Shown here: piece after piece, positions 37,229 to 45,918 of the stretch
Layout of the letters: the number at the start of each line of letters is the position of its first letter
How positions within the stretch are numbered: position 1 is the stretch's first letter
DNA from: an uncultured Clostridia bacterium
GTDB taxonomy: Bacteria > Bacillota > Clostridia > Christensenellales > Borkfalkiaceae
Direction of reading: 5' to 3'
Assembly (NCBI GenBank): GCA_944342025.1
Contig: CALVMD010000008.1
Coordinates: forward strand, 1-64,000
DNA length: 64,000 bases
Position numbers and translations under genes: made by a program
Notes under the pieces: model-generated
The model's database searches: none
The model's input: only the letters and a program-made list of their open reading frames with translations
Told to the model about the DNA's origin: nothing

Positions 37229-39196
37229 TTATTGTTTGTTGCTGTTATAATTATAGAATATTGCAAACAGCGGGATGTTGAATACAAAGATACAGGGGAG
37301 GATCGCATATTTTAAAATTTGAATAAAACTGACGCCCGTGCCAGAACTGATAATAAAATAAGCGATCAGGCAGATCACGACTAGCAGGTTTACAAATAAG
37401 ATCAGACTTGCGGAAATGTAGGAGCGTGACTGCGTTTTGCGACTGTTCCTTCCGTATCCGCGGAGGTAAAGGAACAGGAAAATCCCGAACATCAGGAATG
37501 TACAGACAAAAGGCACAATGATGTAAGCGGGATGAGCGTCGATAGCGTTCCGGATGCAGAGATTGACAATGCATTCCGTCAACGCAATGATAAAGACAAA
37601 CAACGCGCTCAGAAACAGTGCCTTGCCCTTGTCGAAAGTGTTGCCGCCGACCGTCTTTGCCGCAGTGCGGTTTTTGGCGCCGTTTGACGTTGTGATCCGG
37701 ATCCCGTCGTTTTCGGCGCGTTCCTGAATATCGTAAAATTCGACGTTGCTTGCGGGCGCGGCTTCCGCGTACTGAGCGGAGGCATAATCGCTTTGCCCCT
37801 GCGGCGGTGCGGAAAACTGTTCAGCGTTTTGATAAGGCTCGTTGGCGGTATCATAACCGTAATCGTCCGGCTGCTGCGGATAGGCAGCGTTTTCAGCAGT
37901 CTCTTCGGGGTAATAGTCGCTCTGTGTCGGCATCGGATCTTCGTGGACAGGGTGTGAATTGTCATACAGGCGGGAAAGAAGATCTTTGTAATTTCGTTCA
38001 GCCGGCGAGCGGTTCGAATATAACAATTCAGACGAAATAGCTCTATTTTCGAGATATGGATCGTCGTAATCGTCCTGGGGCGGGGGCTGGACACTTGCAT
38101 CCCTTTGCTGAGGGGCGGCCGCTTGTTCATATACAGGTTCATCGTAAGCGGGCTCCGTCATTTGAACGGGCTGCTCCTGTTCGGAGCGGTTCTGCCGTGC
38201 GATCTGCGCATAGTAATAGGATGTGGCGTCGTCTTCGTTGCCTACAAGATTGCGGTAATTTTCATGCTGGATTCTGCGCTGTTCTTCATCGATCCATGCA
38301 TCGTGTTCGACGTGCACAGTATCCTGAACTCGTTCCGAATAAGAATCGGACGAGACGGCATTTTCGGCGGCGGGGCGTACTTCGGCGTTCGTACGGCCGG
38401 TCGTTTCGCTGACGGGCGTCTCTTCTTCGGGTGAGGCGGCGCTTTCCAGAGCGGCCCCATCGACAACTTCCTGTTTGCTTTCGGCAGGGTAGGGGAGATT
38501 TTCGTAAATTACGGTATCGTCGAAGCGAAGCTTTTCAGGCTCAGAAGTTTGTGGAACTTCATTTACCATATCCGCTTGTGAAGCGTCGTCTGAATTTTCC
38601 AAAGACGCTAAAAGAGTATCCAGTTCATTTTTGCCGCTTTGCGGCTCTTCGGCTGCTGTATACACGTCTTGCTCTGCGGTTCTAGTCTGACCGGCTTCGT
38701 CTGCTGAATCATTTTCATAGGTGCCGAGTTCAATCTCATCGTGTCCGACTCCGCCGGCTCTCGGAACGCGCGTAGTTGACTTTCTCAAAAGCGAGAAATC
38801 AACGGCGGAAGGCGGGGGATTATTGAAATCATAATCTTTTTCAGAAATCAAACTGTCGATGACGGTCCTGGAATATTCCCATTCGGCGAGGTTTTGCTCG
38901 ACAATTTTCTTACCTTTGTCCGTGATCTGAAAGTATTTGCGCCTTCCGCCGTTGGAAACGCCGCCCCAATACGAAGTGACGTAGTCCTGGCTTTCCAGCC
39001 TTTTCAGAGCGCTGTAAAGTGTTGGCTGTTTAAGAGAATATTGACCTTTGCTTTTTTCTTCGATCTCATTTATGATCTCATAACCATATTTATCACCGTC
39101 GTACAACGTGCGAAGAATGATCGTGTTGATGTGGCCGCGGATCAAGTCGCTGCTGATCGACGAAGCATTGTTTTCGTTATCATTCGTAGGATCCAT
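37229..39196 (-). CDS. PadR-type regulator fused to a membrane domain
   Basis: 655 residues. The start is ATG 39196, placed by an AAGGAGG SD; an in-frame upstream start lies inside the promoter. Residues 17-105 are a clear PadR winged helix (LRTLYDGDKYGYEIINEI...LKQPTLYSALKRLE...GRRKYFQITDKGKK). Residues about 125-525 are low-complexity, acidic, rich in Asp/Glu/Pro/Gln/Tyr, and surely disordered. Residues about 530-650 contain four hydrophobic helices. So a DNA-binding head seems tethered to the membrane by a 400-residue linker. Ordinary PadR proteins are soluble and 110-180 residues. It may sense a membrane signal and repress its own promoter, which overlaps a palindrome. Confidence 0.85.
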   Translation of the reverse strand: MDPTNDNENNASSISSDLIRGHINTIILRTLYDGDKYGYEIINEIEEKSKGQYSLKQPTLYSALKRLESQDYVTSYWGGVSNGGRRKYFQITDKGKKIVEQNLAEWEYSRTVIDSLISEKDYDFNNPPPSAVDFSLLRKSTTRVPRAGGVGHDEIELGTYENDSADEAGQTRTAEQDVYTAAEEPQSGKNELDTLLASLENSDDASQADMVNEVPQTSEPEKLRFDDTVIYENLPYPAESKQEVVDGAALESAASPEEETPVSETTGRTNAEVRPAAENAVSSDSYSERVQDTVHVEHDAWIDEEQRRIQHENYRNLVGNEDDATSYYYAQIARQNRSEQEQPVQMTEPAYDEPVYEQAAAPQQRDASVQPPPQDDYDDPYLENRAISSELLYSNRSPAERNYKDLLSRLYDNSHPVHEDPMPTQSDYYPEETAENAAYPQQPDDYGYDTANEPYQNAEQFSAPPQGQSDYASAQYAEAAPASNVEFYDIQERAENDGIRITTSNGAKNRTAAKTVGGNTFDKGKALFLSALFVFIIALTECIVNLCIRNAIDAHPAYIIVPFVCTFLMFGIFLFLYLRGYGRNSRKTQSRSYISASLILFVNLLVVICLIAYFIISSGTGVSFIQILKYAILPCIFVFNIPLFAIFYNYNSNKQ

Positions 39197-39219
39197 ATCA
39201 AACTCCTCCTTATGATACA

Positions 39220-39248
39220 AGTATACATAATTCGACAAATTTTGTCAA
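39220..39248 (-). promoter_or_regulatory. Promoter and candidate operator of the PadR-fusion gene
   Basis: On the minus strand TTGACA (39243-39248), 17-base spacer, TATACT (39220-39225). A 13-base palindrome GACAAATTTTGTC (39234-39246) overlaps the -35 box. A further GTCAAA-type half-site lies just upstream (near 39251). Its position fits autorepression; not proven. Confidence 0.75.
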
Positions 39249-39356
39249 GCATTTGACGAAATTCATAGTCAGGAATTAAAATTTGCAAAGTATTATGTCT
39301 GAAATAAAAACATATTTATGCGTTCAGGCGAATGCTTAAAATATGCCGGCAAACAG

Positions 39357-39385
39357 TAGACAATTTTTGTGACATATTGTAAAAT
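39357..39385 (+). promoter_or_regulatory. Promoter of the thioesterase gene
   Basis: TAGACA (39357-39362), 17-base spacer, TAAAAT (39380-39385). It places the transcript start after 39388, which supports the ATG at 39415. Confidence 0.65.
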
Positions 39386-39414
39386 AAATGCAAGTAAGAA
39401 CGGGGTGTCCGACG

Positions 39415-40173
39415 ATGGAAGAATTTGGTGAAAATAAAATCGAACGATGGACGACGGTGAAAAATTTTGAATGCGATTTTTTGCAAGAGTTGAAACCGTC
39501 TGCAATTCTTGGTTTGTTTCAGGAGATTGCTGCAGAGCATTCGGAGCTGATGGGGTTCGGACATACCGTACTGAAAAAAGACGGCATGTTTTGGGTCCTC
39601 TCCAAAATTTATGTCGAGATCGAAAAAAAGCCCGTTTATATGCAGAAAATCAAAATATCCACTTGGCCGCACGCGCCGAATAAGGCAATCTTCGAACGCA
39701 GTTTTTCGATCGAAGACGAAAACGGCGAACGTATGATTTCCGCCTATTCGCGCTGGTGTGTGCTCAATACGCAGGGTCGCATCGTGCCCGCGTCGCGCAT
39801 TTCATGCAGGGTGACGGAATTTATCGGTGAAAAGAGCGTCGATTTTGAAGACTGGCTGTCTCAGGAACCAGCCGAAAAAGGGAGCGCCGCTTTCTCAATC
39901 CGCGTCGCCAATTCGGAATATGACCTGAATTATCATGTCAACAACATCAAATATGCCGACTATATTTTTAATTGTTTTTCCGTGAAAGAATTGGAGACCC
40001 GCCGCCTGAAAAATTTTCAGATCCACTATGTAAAACAAAGTCACGAAGGCGATCTTCTCGAATTTTATCGCGAGGAAACGGAGCCGGGCGTTTTTTCCGT
40101 TGCGGGAATCAAAAACGGCGCAGAGACGGTCGTGACGGCAAAGGTTTGTTTCGACGATGCGGATCGTGTATGA
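39415..40173 (+). CDS. Acyl-ACP thioesterase (FatA/FatB family)
   Basis: 252 residues with the double hotdog fold of the acyl-ACP thioesterase family. First hotdog domain about 5-130 ('FWVLSKIYVEIEKKPVYMQKIKISTWP', 'SRWCVLNTQGRIVPAS'). The second, about 155-250, has the catalytic-region 'DLNYHVNNIKYADYIFNCF' with the Asn-His pair. It releases free fatty acids from acyl-ACP in the cytoplasm. ATG 39415 was chosen over 39388 because of the promoter position and a GGGGTG SD-like site. It overlaps the next gene by 17 bases. Confidence 0.88.
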   Translation: MEEFGENKIERWTTVKNFECDFLQELKPSAILGLFQEIAAEHSELMGFGHTVLKKDGMFWVLSKIYVEIEKKPVYMQKIKISTWPHAPNKAIFERSFSIEDENGERMISAYSRWCVLNTQGRIVPASRISCRVTEFIGEKSVDFEDWLSQEPAEKGSAAFSIRVANSEYDLNYHVNNIKYADYIFNCFSVKELETRRLKNFQIHYVKQSHEGDLLEFYREETEPGVFSVAGIKNGAETVVTAKVCFDDADRV

Positions 40174-40798
40174 CGTGATCCGCGCAAAGCGAAAAACGAT
40201 CTGCGTTTCGGTGAAGGACGGCAGCGTCGTCGTGCGCGCGCCTCTTTACATGACGGAGGAGAGGGTGGCCCGCTTCGTCGAAGAGCACGGCGCATGGATT
40301 GCCCGCCGGCTGGCGGAGCAGAAGGCGTCGGAAGATCGTTTTGCCGACGTGCGGGGCGGCCGCAGTATCCTTGTCGCTGGCAGAGAGAAACCTCTTGTTT
40401 TGGGCTCGCGGAAAAATCATGAAGACGAAAATGCGGTTTATCTGAGAGAAATGAAATCGGCGCAGCAGCTGTTTCTGGCGGAGCGGTGCGATCTTCTCGT
40501 AGAAAAGACGGCGCTGTTTTCAAAAAAGACGGAGCTAGTGCCTTCGGATGTCTCTCTCAGAAACTATAAATCGAGATGGGGCAGCTGCGATGCGGAAAAG
40601 CGTATTCAGCTGAATTGGCGCCTCGCCATGCTGCCGGATGATTTGCAGGATTATGTGATCGTGCATGAATTGTGCCATCTGCGTCACCTCGATCACTCCG
40701 CGGCGTTCTGGCAGGAGGTCGCAAAGATCTTTCCCGATTATAAAACGAGGAGGAAACGCCTGAAAGAATATTCTTTTCTTACGCTGCTCTATCGGTGA
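40157..40798 (+). CDS. YgjP-like metal-dependent hydrolase (DUF45, SprT-like)
   Basis: 213 residues with the zincin signature HELCHLRHLDHSAAFW (HExxH plus a third His), preceded by the family block 'LRNYKSRWGSCDAEKRIQLNWRLAMLP'. This is the YgjP/DUF45 family, minimal metalloproteases of unknown substrate. The N-terminal domain 'RAKRKTICVSVKDGSVVVRAP' also fits. Translation is coupled to the thioesterase gene by a 17-base overlap. Functional link between the two is unclear. Confidence 0.9.
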   Translation: MRIVYDVIRAKRKTICVSVKDGSVVVRAPLYMTEERVARFVEEHGAWIARRLAEQKASEDRFADVRGGRSILVAGREKPLVLGSRKNHEDENAVYLREMKSAQQLFLAERCDLLVEKTALFSKKTELVPSDVSLRNYKSRWGSCDAEKRIQLNWRLAMLPDDLQDYVIVHELCHLRHLDHSAAFWQEVAKIFPDYKTRRKRLKEYSFLTLLYR

Positions 40799-40820
40799 GC
40801 GCGGTTGGCGGTAAACATAC

Positions 40821-41273
40821 ATGAAACAGGGCATTCTGAAATTTATCAAGAGGGTCAAAAATGTGTTCATCGTTGCGGAGTTGCTTATATTGATCGCCGC
40901 GATGACTTTGTTTGGTTTTGCCGCTTCGGGGAACGGGATTCTGTTTCTGCCTTTTGCCGGTTGCATTGTCTGCTTCGTTGCGCTGATTGTTTTGTATCTG
41001 GCTAAAGTCAAGTATGCATTGGTATATGAACTCAGCTTTGACGGCGGCGTCGTAAACGTCAAAACAAAGGGCGGGGCGTATACTTTTCTGCCCGAGCAGG
41101 TCGAAAAAGTTCTGTACGATAAAAGCAGATTCATTCTCTATATTTATAAAGAGGCCGAGAGAGAAAAGTTTGTGCTCTTGCGCCGCGTTCCGCTGGACAG
41201 ATATCGAACGGAACAGTTTTCCGCAGGAGAGGTTGCGCAATTTTTTCCGCAGCTCGAAAAATTAAATGCATAA
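40821..41273 (+). CDS. Two-TM membrane protein of unknown function
   Basis: 150 residues with a short basic N-terminus, two TM helices (about 15-36 and 41-63) and a soluble C-terminal domain of about 85 residues with beta-strand pattern (VYELSFDGGVVNVKTKGGAYTF...) that may be PH-like. It resembles in layout the membrane protein at 53135-53770, though sequence similarity is not evident. Third gene after the thioesterase, 22 bases behind the YgjP-like gene, ended by a terminator that overlaps its stop codon. Confidence 0.7.
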   Translation: MKQGILKFIKRVKNVFIVAELLILIAAMTLFGFAASGNGILFLPFAGCIVCFVALIVLYLAKVKYALVYELSFDGGVVNVKTKGGAYTFLPEQVEKVLYDKSRFILYIYKEAEREKFVLLRRVPLDRYRTEQFSAGEVAQFFPQLEKLNA

Positions 41274-41296
41274 TTTCGCGATTATGCATTATTTTT
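41265..41296 (+). terminator. Terminator before the arginine cluster
   Basis: 10-bp perfect stem AATGCATAAT/ATTATGCATT (41265-41274 with 41281-41290) followed by ATTTTTTG. It includes the stop codon of the preceding gene. Confidence 0.8.
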
Positions 41297-41346
41297 TGTA
41301 TATTCATGTATATTTATAAATTATATACAAAAATGAATGTATTTTT
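41297..41346. promoter_or_regulatory. Candidate ArgR (ARG-box) operator
   Basis: An AT-rich dyad with outer arms ATTCAT/ATGAAT and inner arms TATAT/ATATA lies about 35 bases upstream of the argG -35 box. ArgR/AhrC sites are AT-rich palindromes of this kind in front of arginine genes. No argR gene is in the window. Confidence 0.5.
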
Positions 41347-41378
41347 TTGAACATTTTCAAAGAGCCGCCGTGAAATGC

Positions 41379-41407
41379 TTGACTTGTCGGCGCAATCATT
41401 GTATAAT
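41379..41407 (+). promoter_or_regulatory. Promoter of argG
   Basis: TTGACT (41379-41384), 17-base spacer, TATAAT (41402-41407). Confidence 0.82.
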
Positions 41408-41439
41408 CAACACAGTTCAATAACAGAGGTCGGACACAA

Positions 41440-42660
41440 ATGGAAAAGAAGATCAAAAAAGTAGTGCTCGCTTATTCGGGCGGGCTGGATACTTCCATCA
41501 TCATTCCCTGGCTGAAAGAGAATTATGATAATTGCGAAGTGATCGCCGTATCGGCGGACGTCGGGCAGGAGAGCGAGCTGGAAGGGCTTGAAGAGAAGGC
41601 GCTGAAAACGGGCGCGTCCAAACTTTATATCGAAGATCTGCGCAAAGAGTTCATCGAGGATTATATCTATCCGACAGTGAAAGCCGGCGCGGTATACGAG
41701 AATAAATATTTGCTGGGCACTTCGTTCGCCCGTCCCGTGATCGCAAAGCGGATCGTCGAGATCGCCAAAAAAGAGGGCGCCGACGCGATCTGTCACGGCT
41801 GCACGGGCAAAGGCAACGACCAGGTCCGCTTTGAGTTGACGATCAAAGCGTTTGCGCCTGAAATGAAGATCATCGCGCCGTGGCGCATCTGGGACATCAA
41901 GAGCCGCGACGAGGAGATCGATTACGCCGAGGCGCACAAGATCCCGCTCAAGATCACGAGGGAGACGAACTATTCCAAGGACAAGAACCTCTGGCATCTG
42001 TCGCACGAGGGGATGGATCTGGAAGATCCCGCCAACGAGCCGCAGTACGACAAGATCCTCGAATTGGGCGTTTCTCCCGAAAAAGCTCCCGACAAGCCGA
42101 CTTATCTTACGATCTCCTTTGAAAAGGGTATTCCCGTAGCGGTGGACGGCAAGAAGCTTTCTTCGATAGAACTGATCGAAACGCTCAACAAGATCGGCGG
42201 CGCAAACGGCGTCGGCATTGCGGATTTGGTAGAGAACCGTCTCGTCGGCATGAAGAGCCGCGGCGTGTACGAGACGCCGGGCGGCACCATTCTCTACGCG
42301 GCGCACGAAATTCTTGAAAGTATTTGCCTGGATAAGGAAACGCAGCATTTCAAACAGCACGTCGCCATCAAATTTGCCGACCTCGTCTATAACGGTCAGT
42401 GGTTTACGCCTTTGCGCGAAGCGCTTTCCGCGTTTGTGGATAAAACGCAGGAGAACGTGACGGGTGAAGTAAAACTGAAAATATATAAAGGAAACATCAT
42501 CAACGCGGGCGTCAGGAGCGAACATTCTCTGTACAGCGAAGAGATCGCGACGTTCGGCGAAGAGGACGTATATAATCAATATGATGCGGAAGGGTTCATC
42601 AATTTGTTCGGTCTGCCGATCAAGGTGAAAGCTCTTCTCGATCAGAAAAAATTGAAATAA
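41440..42660 (+). CDS. argG: Argininosuccinate synthase
   Basis: ATP-dependent ligation of citrulline and aspartate, the seventh step of arginine synthesis. 406 residues, normal length. N-terminal PP-loop '[16 protein letters not shown]' (about 10-25), then '[15 protein letters not shown]' and '[19 protein letters not shown]'. It starts the gene cluster with a strong promoter and a candidate ARG box. argH, its usual partner, is absent from the window. A small GC-rich hairpin lies between argG and argC. Confidence 0.98.
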   Translation: MEKKIKKVVLAYSGGLDTSIIIPWLKENYDNCEVIAVSADVGQESELEGLEEKALKTGASKLYIEDLRKEFIEDYIYPTVKAGAVYENKYLLGTSFARPVIAKRIVEIAKKEGADAICHGCTGKGNDQVRFELTIKAFAPEMKIIAPWRIWDIKSRDEEIDYAEAHKIPLKITRETNYSKDKNLWHLSHEGMDLEDPANEPQYDKILELGVSPEKAPDKPTYLTISFEKGIPVAVDGKKLSSIELIETLNKIGGANGVGIADLVENRLVGMKSRGVYETPGGTILYAAHEILESICLDKETQHFKQHVAIKFADLVYNGQWFTPLREALSAFVDKTQENVTGEVKLKIYKGNIINAGVRSEHSLYSEEIATFGEEDVYNQYDAEGFINLFGLPIKVKALLDQKKLK

Positions 42661-42733
42661 AAAATCAAAGGAAATCCGATCGCGGCGCCTCTTATTACGG
42701 GGCGCCCGAAAATTGTTGCGGAACGGTATTGCG

Positions 42734-43660
42734 ATGGTCAAAGTTTTTATAGACGGCAAAGAGGGCACGACCGGCCTGAAAATATTTGATCGGCTGGCAA
42801 AGCGCGGCGACATACAGGTCGAAAGTTTGCCCGAAGAATGCAGGAAAGACGTTTCTGCGCGCAGGGAATGTATCAATCGCGCGGACATTGTCTTTTTGTG
42901 CCTGCCCGACGCGGCGGCGAAAGAATCGGTCTCCCTCGTCAAAAACGATCATGTCCGTGTGATCGACGCCTCAACGGCGCACCGCACCGATCCCGCATGG
43001 GCGTACGGATTTCCCGAACTTTCCCCGGAACATGAAAAGAGGATACGCGAGGCCCGGCGCGTCGCAGTCCCCGGGTGCCATGCGAGCGGGTTTATTTCGC
43101 TCGTCTATCCTCTGATTGCGGGCGGATTTGTCGAAAAGGATTATCCGTTTGTCTGTCACTCCGTAACAGGATACAGCGGCGGCGGAAAAAAGATGATCGC
43201 CGAGTATGAGGGTGAGGGAAGGACCGCAGAATATGACAGTCCCAGACAGTACGCTTTGGGGCAGGAACACAAGCACCTTCCGGAAATGCAGCATGTCTGC
43301 GGTCTTGCGCATAAACCTGTATTCAATCCGATCGTTGCGGATTTTTACAGCGGCATGTGTGTTTCCGTTCCTATACATACGCGGCTGATGCGCAAAAAAG
43401 CCGATGCATCTCAGTTGAAACGCTATTTTGAAGAGTACTACGCCTCGCATAATTTTGTTCGGGTGGCGGAAGAAAGGCTGTCTTATCTGCCTGCGAACGA
43501 ACTGAGCGGCACGAACGGGATGAAAATTTACGTGGACGGAAACGAGGACCGCATTTTGCTCGCCTCGGTGTTTGACAATCTCGGCAAGGGCGCTTCGGGC
43601 GCGGCCGTTCAGTGCATGAACATTATGCTGGGATTGGATGAAAGGACTTCGCTCGTTTAG
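42734..43660 (+). CDS. argC: N-acetyl-gamma-glutamyl-phosphate reductase (type 2)
   Basis: NADPH-dependent third step of arginine synthesis. 308 residues from ATG 42734; this is the short type-2 ArgC form, confirmed by 'KVFIDGKEGTTGLKIFDRL' at the start. The catalytic Cys is in 'VAVPGCHASGFISLVYPLI'. A TTG at 42713 would add seven residues and cannot be excluded. It ends in TAG, which shows that TAG is a normal stop in this genome. Confidence 0.95.
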   Translation: MVKVFIDGKEGTTGLKIFDRLAKRGDIQVESLPEECRKDVSARRECINRADIVFLCLPDAAAKESVSLVKNDHVRVIDASTAHRTDPAWAYGFPELSPEHEKRIREARRVAVPGCHASGFISLVYPLIAGGFVEKDYPFVCHSVTGYSGGGKKMIAEYEGEGRTAEYDSPRQYALGQEHKHLPEMQHVCGLAHKPVFNPIVADFYSGMCVSVPIHTRLMRKKADASQLKRYFEEYYASHNFVRVAEERLSYLPANELSGTNGMKIYVDGNEDRILLASVFDNLGKGASGAAVQCMNIMLGLDERTSLV

Positions 43661-43677
43661 AGATTTAAGGAGATGTC

Positions 43678-44889
43678 ATGAAAAAGATCGCAGGAGGCGT
43701 GTGCGCTGCGCAGGGATTCAAAGCGAACGGCGTGCACTGCGGGATCAGGAAAAATAAAACAAAGCGCGACCTGTCTCTGATCGTCAGCGACGTGCGTGCG
43801 GCGGCTGCGTGCGTTTATACACAAAACCTCGTAAAGGGCGCGCCCATTCTCGTCACGAAAAAGCACGTTGAAGACGGGTACGCGCAGGCGATCGTCTGCA
43901 ACAGCGGGAACGCAAATACCTGCAATGCGGACGGGGTCGAGATCGCAGAGGGGATGTGCGCCCTTGTGGAAAAACACACGGGCATTCCCGCGGGCGACGT
44001 CGTGGTTGCGTCTACGGGCGTGATCGGTCAGCCGCTCTCGCTCGATCCGATCGCGGCGGGGATGGATCCGCTCGTCAAAGGACTGGGAGAAAACAGCGAT
44101 TTCGCGGCGCAGGGGATCATGACTACGGACACGGTTGAAAAGCAGATCGCCTATACGTTCACGCTCGGCGGGAAGGAGTGCCGCATCGGCGCGATCGGAA
44201 AGGGCGTGGGTATGATCAATCCGAACATGGCGACCATGCTCGTTTTTGTGACGACGGACGCGGCGATCTCGCCCGAAATGCTGCAAAAGGCCCTTTCGAT
44301 GGACGTGCAGGATTCCTTCAATATGGTCAGCGTGGACGGAGACACCTCCACCAACGACATGGTATGCGTTCTTGCCAACGGGCTGGCGGGCAACGAATGC
44401 GTTGCGGCGCCCGGCAAAGATTTCATGACCTTCCGCAAGGCGCTGCATAAAGTGACGTCCGACCTGTGCCGAAAAATTGCAAAGGACGGCGAGGGGGCGA
44501 CGAAACTTCTCGAATGCAAGGTGAGCGGCGCAAAGAGCAAAAAGACCGCCCGCATCGTCGCAAAATCGGTCATTAAATCGTCTCTGTTTAAGGCCGCGAT
44601 GTTCGGTGCGGACGCGAACTGGGGCAGAGTGCTCTGCGCGATCGGCTATTCCGGTGCGGATCTGGATGTGTCGAAGATCGGCGTCGCGTTCAAAAGCCGC
44701 GCGGGAGAGCTGATTGTCTGCCGCGGCGGAAGCGGCGTTGCTTTTTCGGAAGAAGAGGCGAAAAAGATCCTGTCCGAGGACGTGATCGATGTTCTGATCG
44801 ACCTGGGCGACGGAAACGGCAGGGCGACGGCGTGGGGCTGCGACCTCACTTACGATTATGTAAAGATCAACGGGGATTACAGGACCTGA
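43678..44889 (+). CDS. argJ: Bifunctional ornithine acetyltransferase/N-acetylglutamate synthase
   Basis: Recycles the acetyl group from N-acetylornithine to glutamate. 403 residues, normal length. The self-cleavage site is 'GMINPNMATMLVFVTTD' (Thr in ATML is the nucleophile, about residue 185), and 'AMFGADANWGRVLCAIGYSG' is the second family block. Its presence means the acetyl-cyclic arginine route, so argE is not needed. SD AAGGAG; 17 bases after argC. Confidence 0.96.
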   Translation: MKKIAGGVCAAQGFKANGVHCGIRKNKTKRDLSLIVSDVRAAAACVYTQNLVKGAPILVTKKHVEDGYAQAIVCNSGNANTCNADGVEIAEGMCALVEKHTGIPAGDVVVASTGVIGQPLSLDPIAAGMDPLVKGLGENSDFAAQGIMTTDTVEKQIAYTFTLGGKECRIGAIGKGVGMINPNMATMLVFVTTDAAISPEMLQKALSMDVQDSFNMVSVDGDTSTNDMVCVLANGLAGNECVAAPGKDFMTFRKALHKVTSDLCRKIAKDGEGATKLLECKVSGAKSKKTARIVAKSVIKSSLFKAAMFGADANWGRVLCAIGYSGADLDVSKIGVAFKSRAGELIVCRGGSGVAFSEEEAKKILSEDVIDVLIDLGDGNGRATAWGCDLTYDYVKINGDYRT

Positions 44890-44945
44890 GCGGCCGGCTG
44901 TTTTCCGGACGCGTGAGTCAATTTGATCGCGTGGAGTATATAAAT

Positions 44946-45812
44946 ATGGATAACATCAACGACAAGCATTTCCGGGCGCAGGTATTGGCCGAGGCGCTCC
45001 CGTATATTCAGGATTATAACGGAAAGATCGTCGTCATCAAGTACGGCGGGAACGCGATGATCAACGAAGAGTTGAAAGATTCTGTCATGCGCGACATCGT
45101 GCTTTTGAGTCTGATCGGCGTAAAGGTCGTGCTCGTGCACGGCGGCGGGCCCGAGATTTCGGAAATGCTCAAAAAGACGGGCAAGGAATCGAAATTCGTC
45201 AACGGGCTCCGTTATACGGACAAAGAGACGGCTGAGATCGTCCGCATGGTGCTTGCAGGCAAGATCAATAAGTCCCTCGTCGATCTCATCGAGCGGTTCG
45301 GCGGGCGCAGTCTCGGACTTTGCGGCATCGACGGTCACATGATGAAATGCGAAATGCAGGACGAATCGCTCGGCTATGTGGGCAAGATCGTGCATATCGA
45401 TACGAAGGCCGTTACCGACGCGCTCAGTCTCGGCTATATTCCTGTGATCTCGACCGTGGGTTACGATGACGACGGCAATATTTTTAATGTGAACGCCGAC
45501 ACCGCCGCGGCGGTCATCGCCGGGGCGCTCGGCGCGGAAAGTCTCATTCTCATGACAGACACGAAAGGCGTTTTAAAAGATAAGGACGACGAATCCAGTC
45601 TGATCACGAAAATTTATGTGAGCGACATCCCTTCGCTCGTCAAGCAGGGCATCATCTCGGGCGGGATGATTCCGAAAATAGATTGCTGCAAAGAGGCCAT
45701 CCGCCGCGGAGTGAAAAAAGTTTTCATCATCGACGGAAGGGTCCCGCATTCCATTTTGGTGGAAACGCTGTCCGACAGCGGCATCGGCACCATGTTTGTA
45801 AACGGAGACTGA
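44946..45812 (+). CDS. argB: Acetylglutamate kinase
   Basis: Phosphorylates N-acetylglutamate, usually the feedback-controlled step. 288 residues from ATG 44946 with SD GTGGAG; the upstream frame overlaps argJ and was rejected. Amino-acid-kinase motifs: 'VVIKYGGNAM', 'VVLVHGGGPEIS', 'NVNADTAAAVIAGAL' and 'GGMIPKIDCC'. The N-terminal helix 'AQVLAEALPYIQDYNGK' is the type found in arginine-inhibited hexameric enzymes. Followed by a terminator. Confidence 0.96.
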   Translation: MDNINDKHFRAQVLAEALPYIQDYNGKIVVIKYGGNAMINEELKDSVMRDIVLLSLIGVKVVLVHGGGPEISEMLKKTGKESKFVNGLRYTDKETAEIVRMVLAGKINKSLVDLIERFGGRSLGLCGIDGHMMKCEMQDESLGYVGKIVHIDTKAVTDALSLGYIPVISTVGYDDDGNIFNVNADTAAAVIAGALGAESLILMTDTKGVLKDKDDESSLITKIYVSDIPSLVKQGIISGGMIPKIDCCKEAIRRGVKKVFIIDGRVPHSILVETLSDSGIGTMFVNGD

Positions 45813-45835
45813 TTTTTATATCGGTCTCTTTTTTT
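45805..45835 (+). terminator. Terminator after argB
   Basis: Stem GAGACTGA/TCGGTCTC (45805-45812 with 45821-45828) then seven T. Its arm sequence is close to the terminator at 14411-14438. Confidence 0.78.
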
Positions 45836-45870
45836 GGGTAAAAGTTCTCTCAAAATATTTCCGCAAAAAA

Positions 45871-45899
45871 TTGCTTTTGGGCGGGTTTTATGGTAAAAT
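45871..45899 (+). promoter_or_regulatory. Promoter of argD-argF-carA-carB
   Basis: TTGCTT (45871-45876), 17-base spacer, TAAAAT (45894-45899), 19 bases before argD. Confidence 0.72.
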
Positions 45900-45918
45900 A
45901 GATAAAATAGGTTTTATT

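Noticed and set aside
36829..37230. Prophage or island attachment site at tRNA-Arg
   Set aside because: No second copy of the tRNA 3' end and no integrase were seen in the window.
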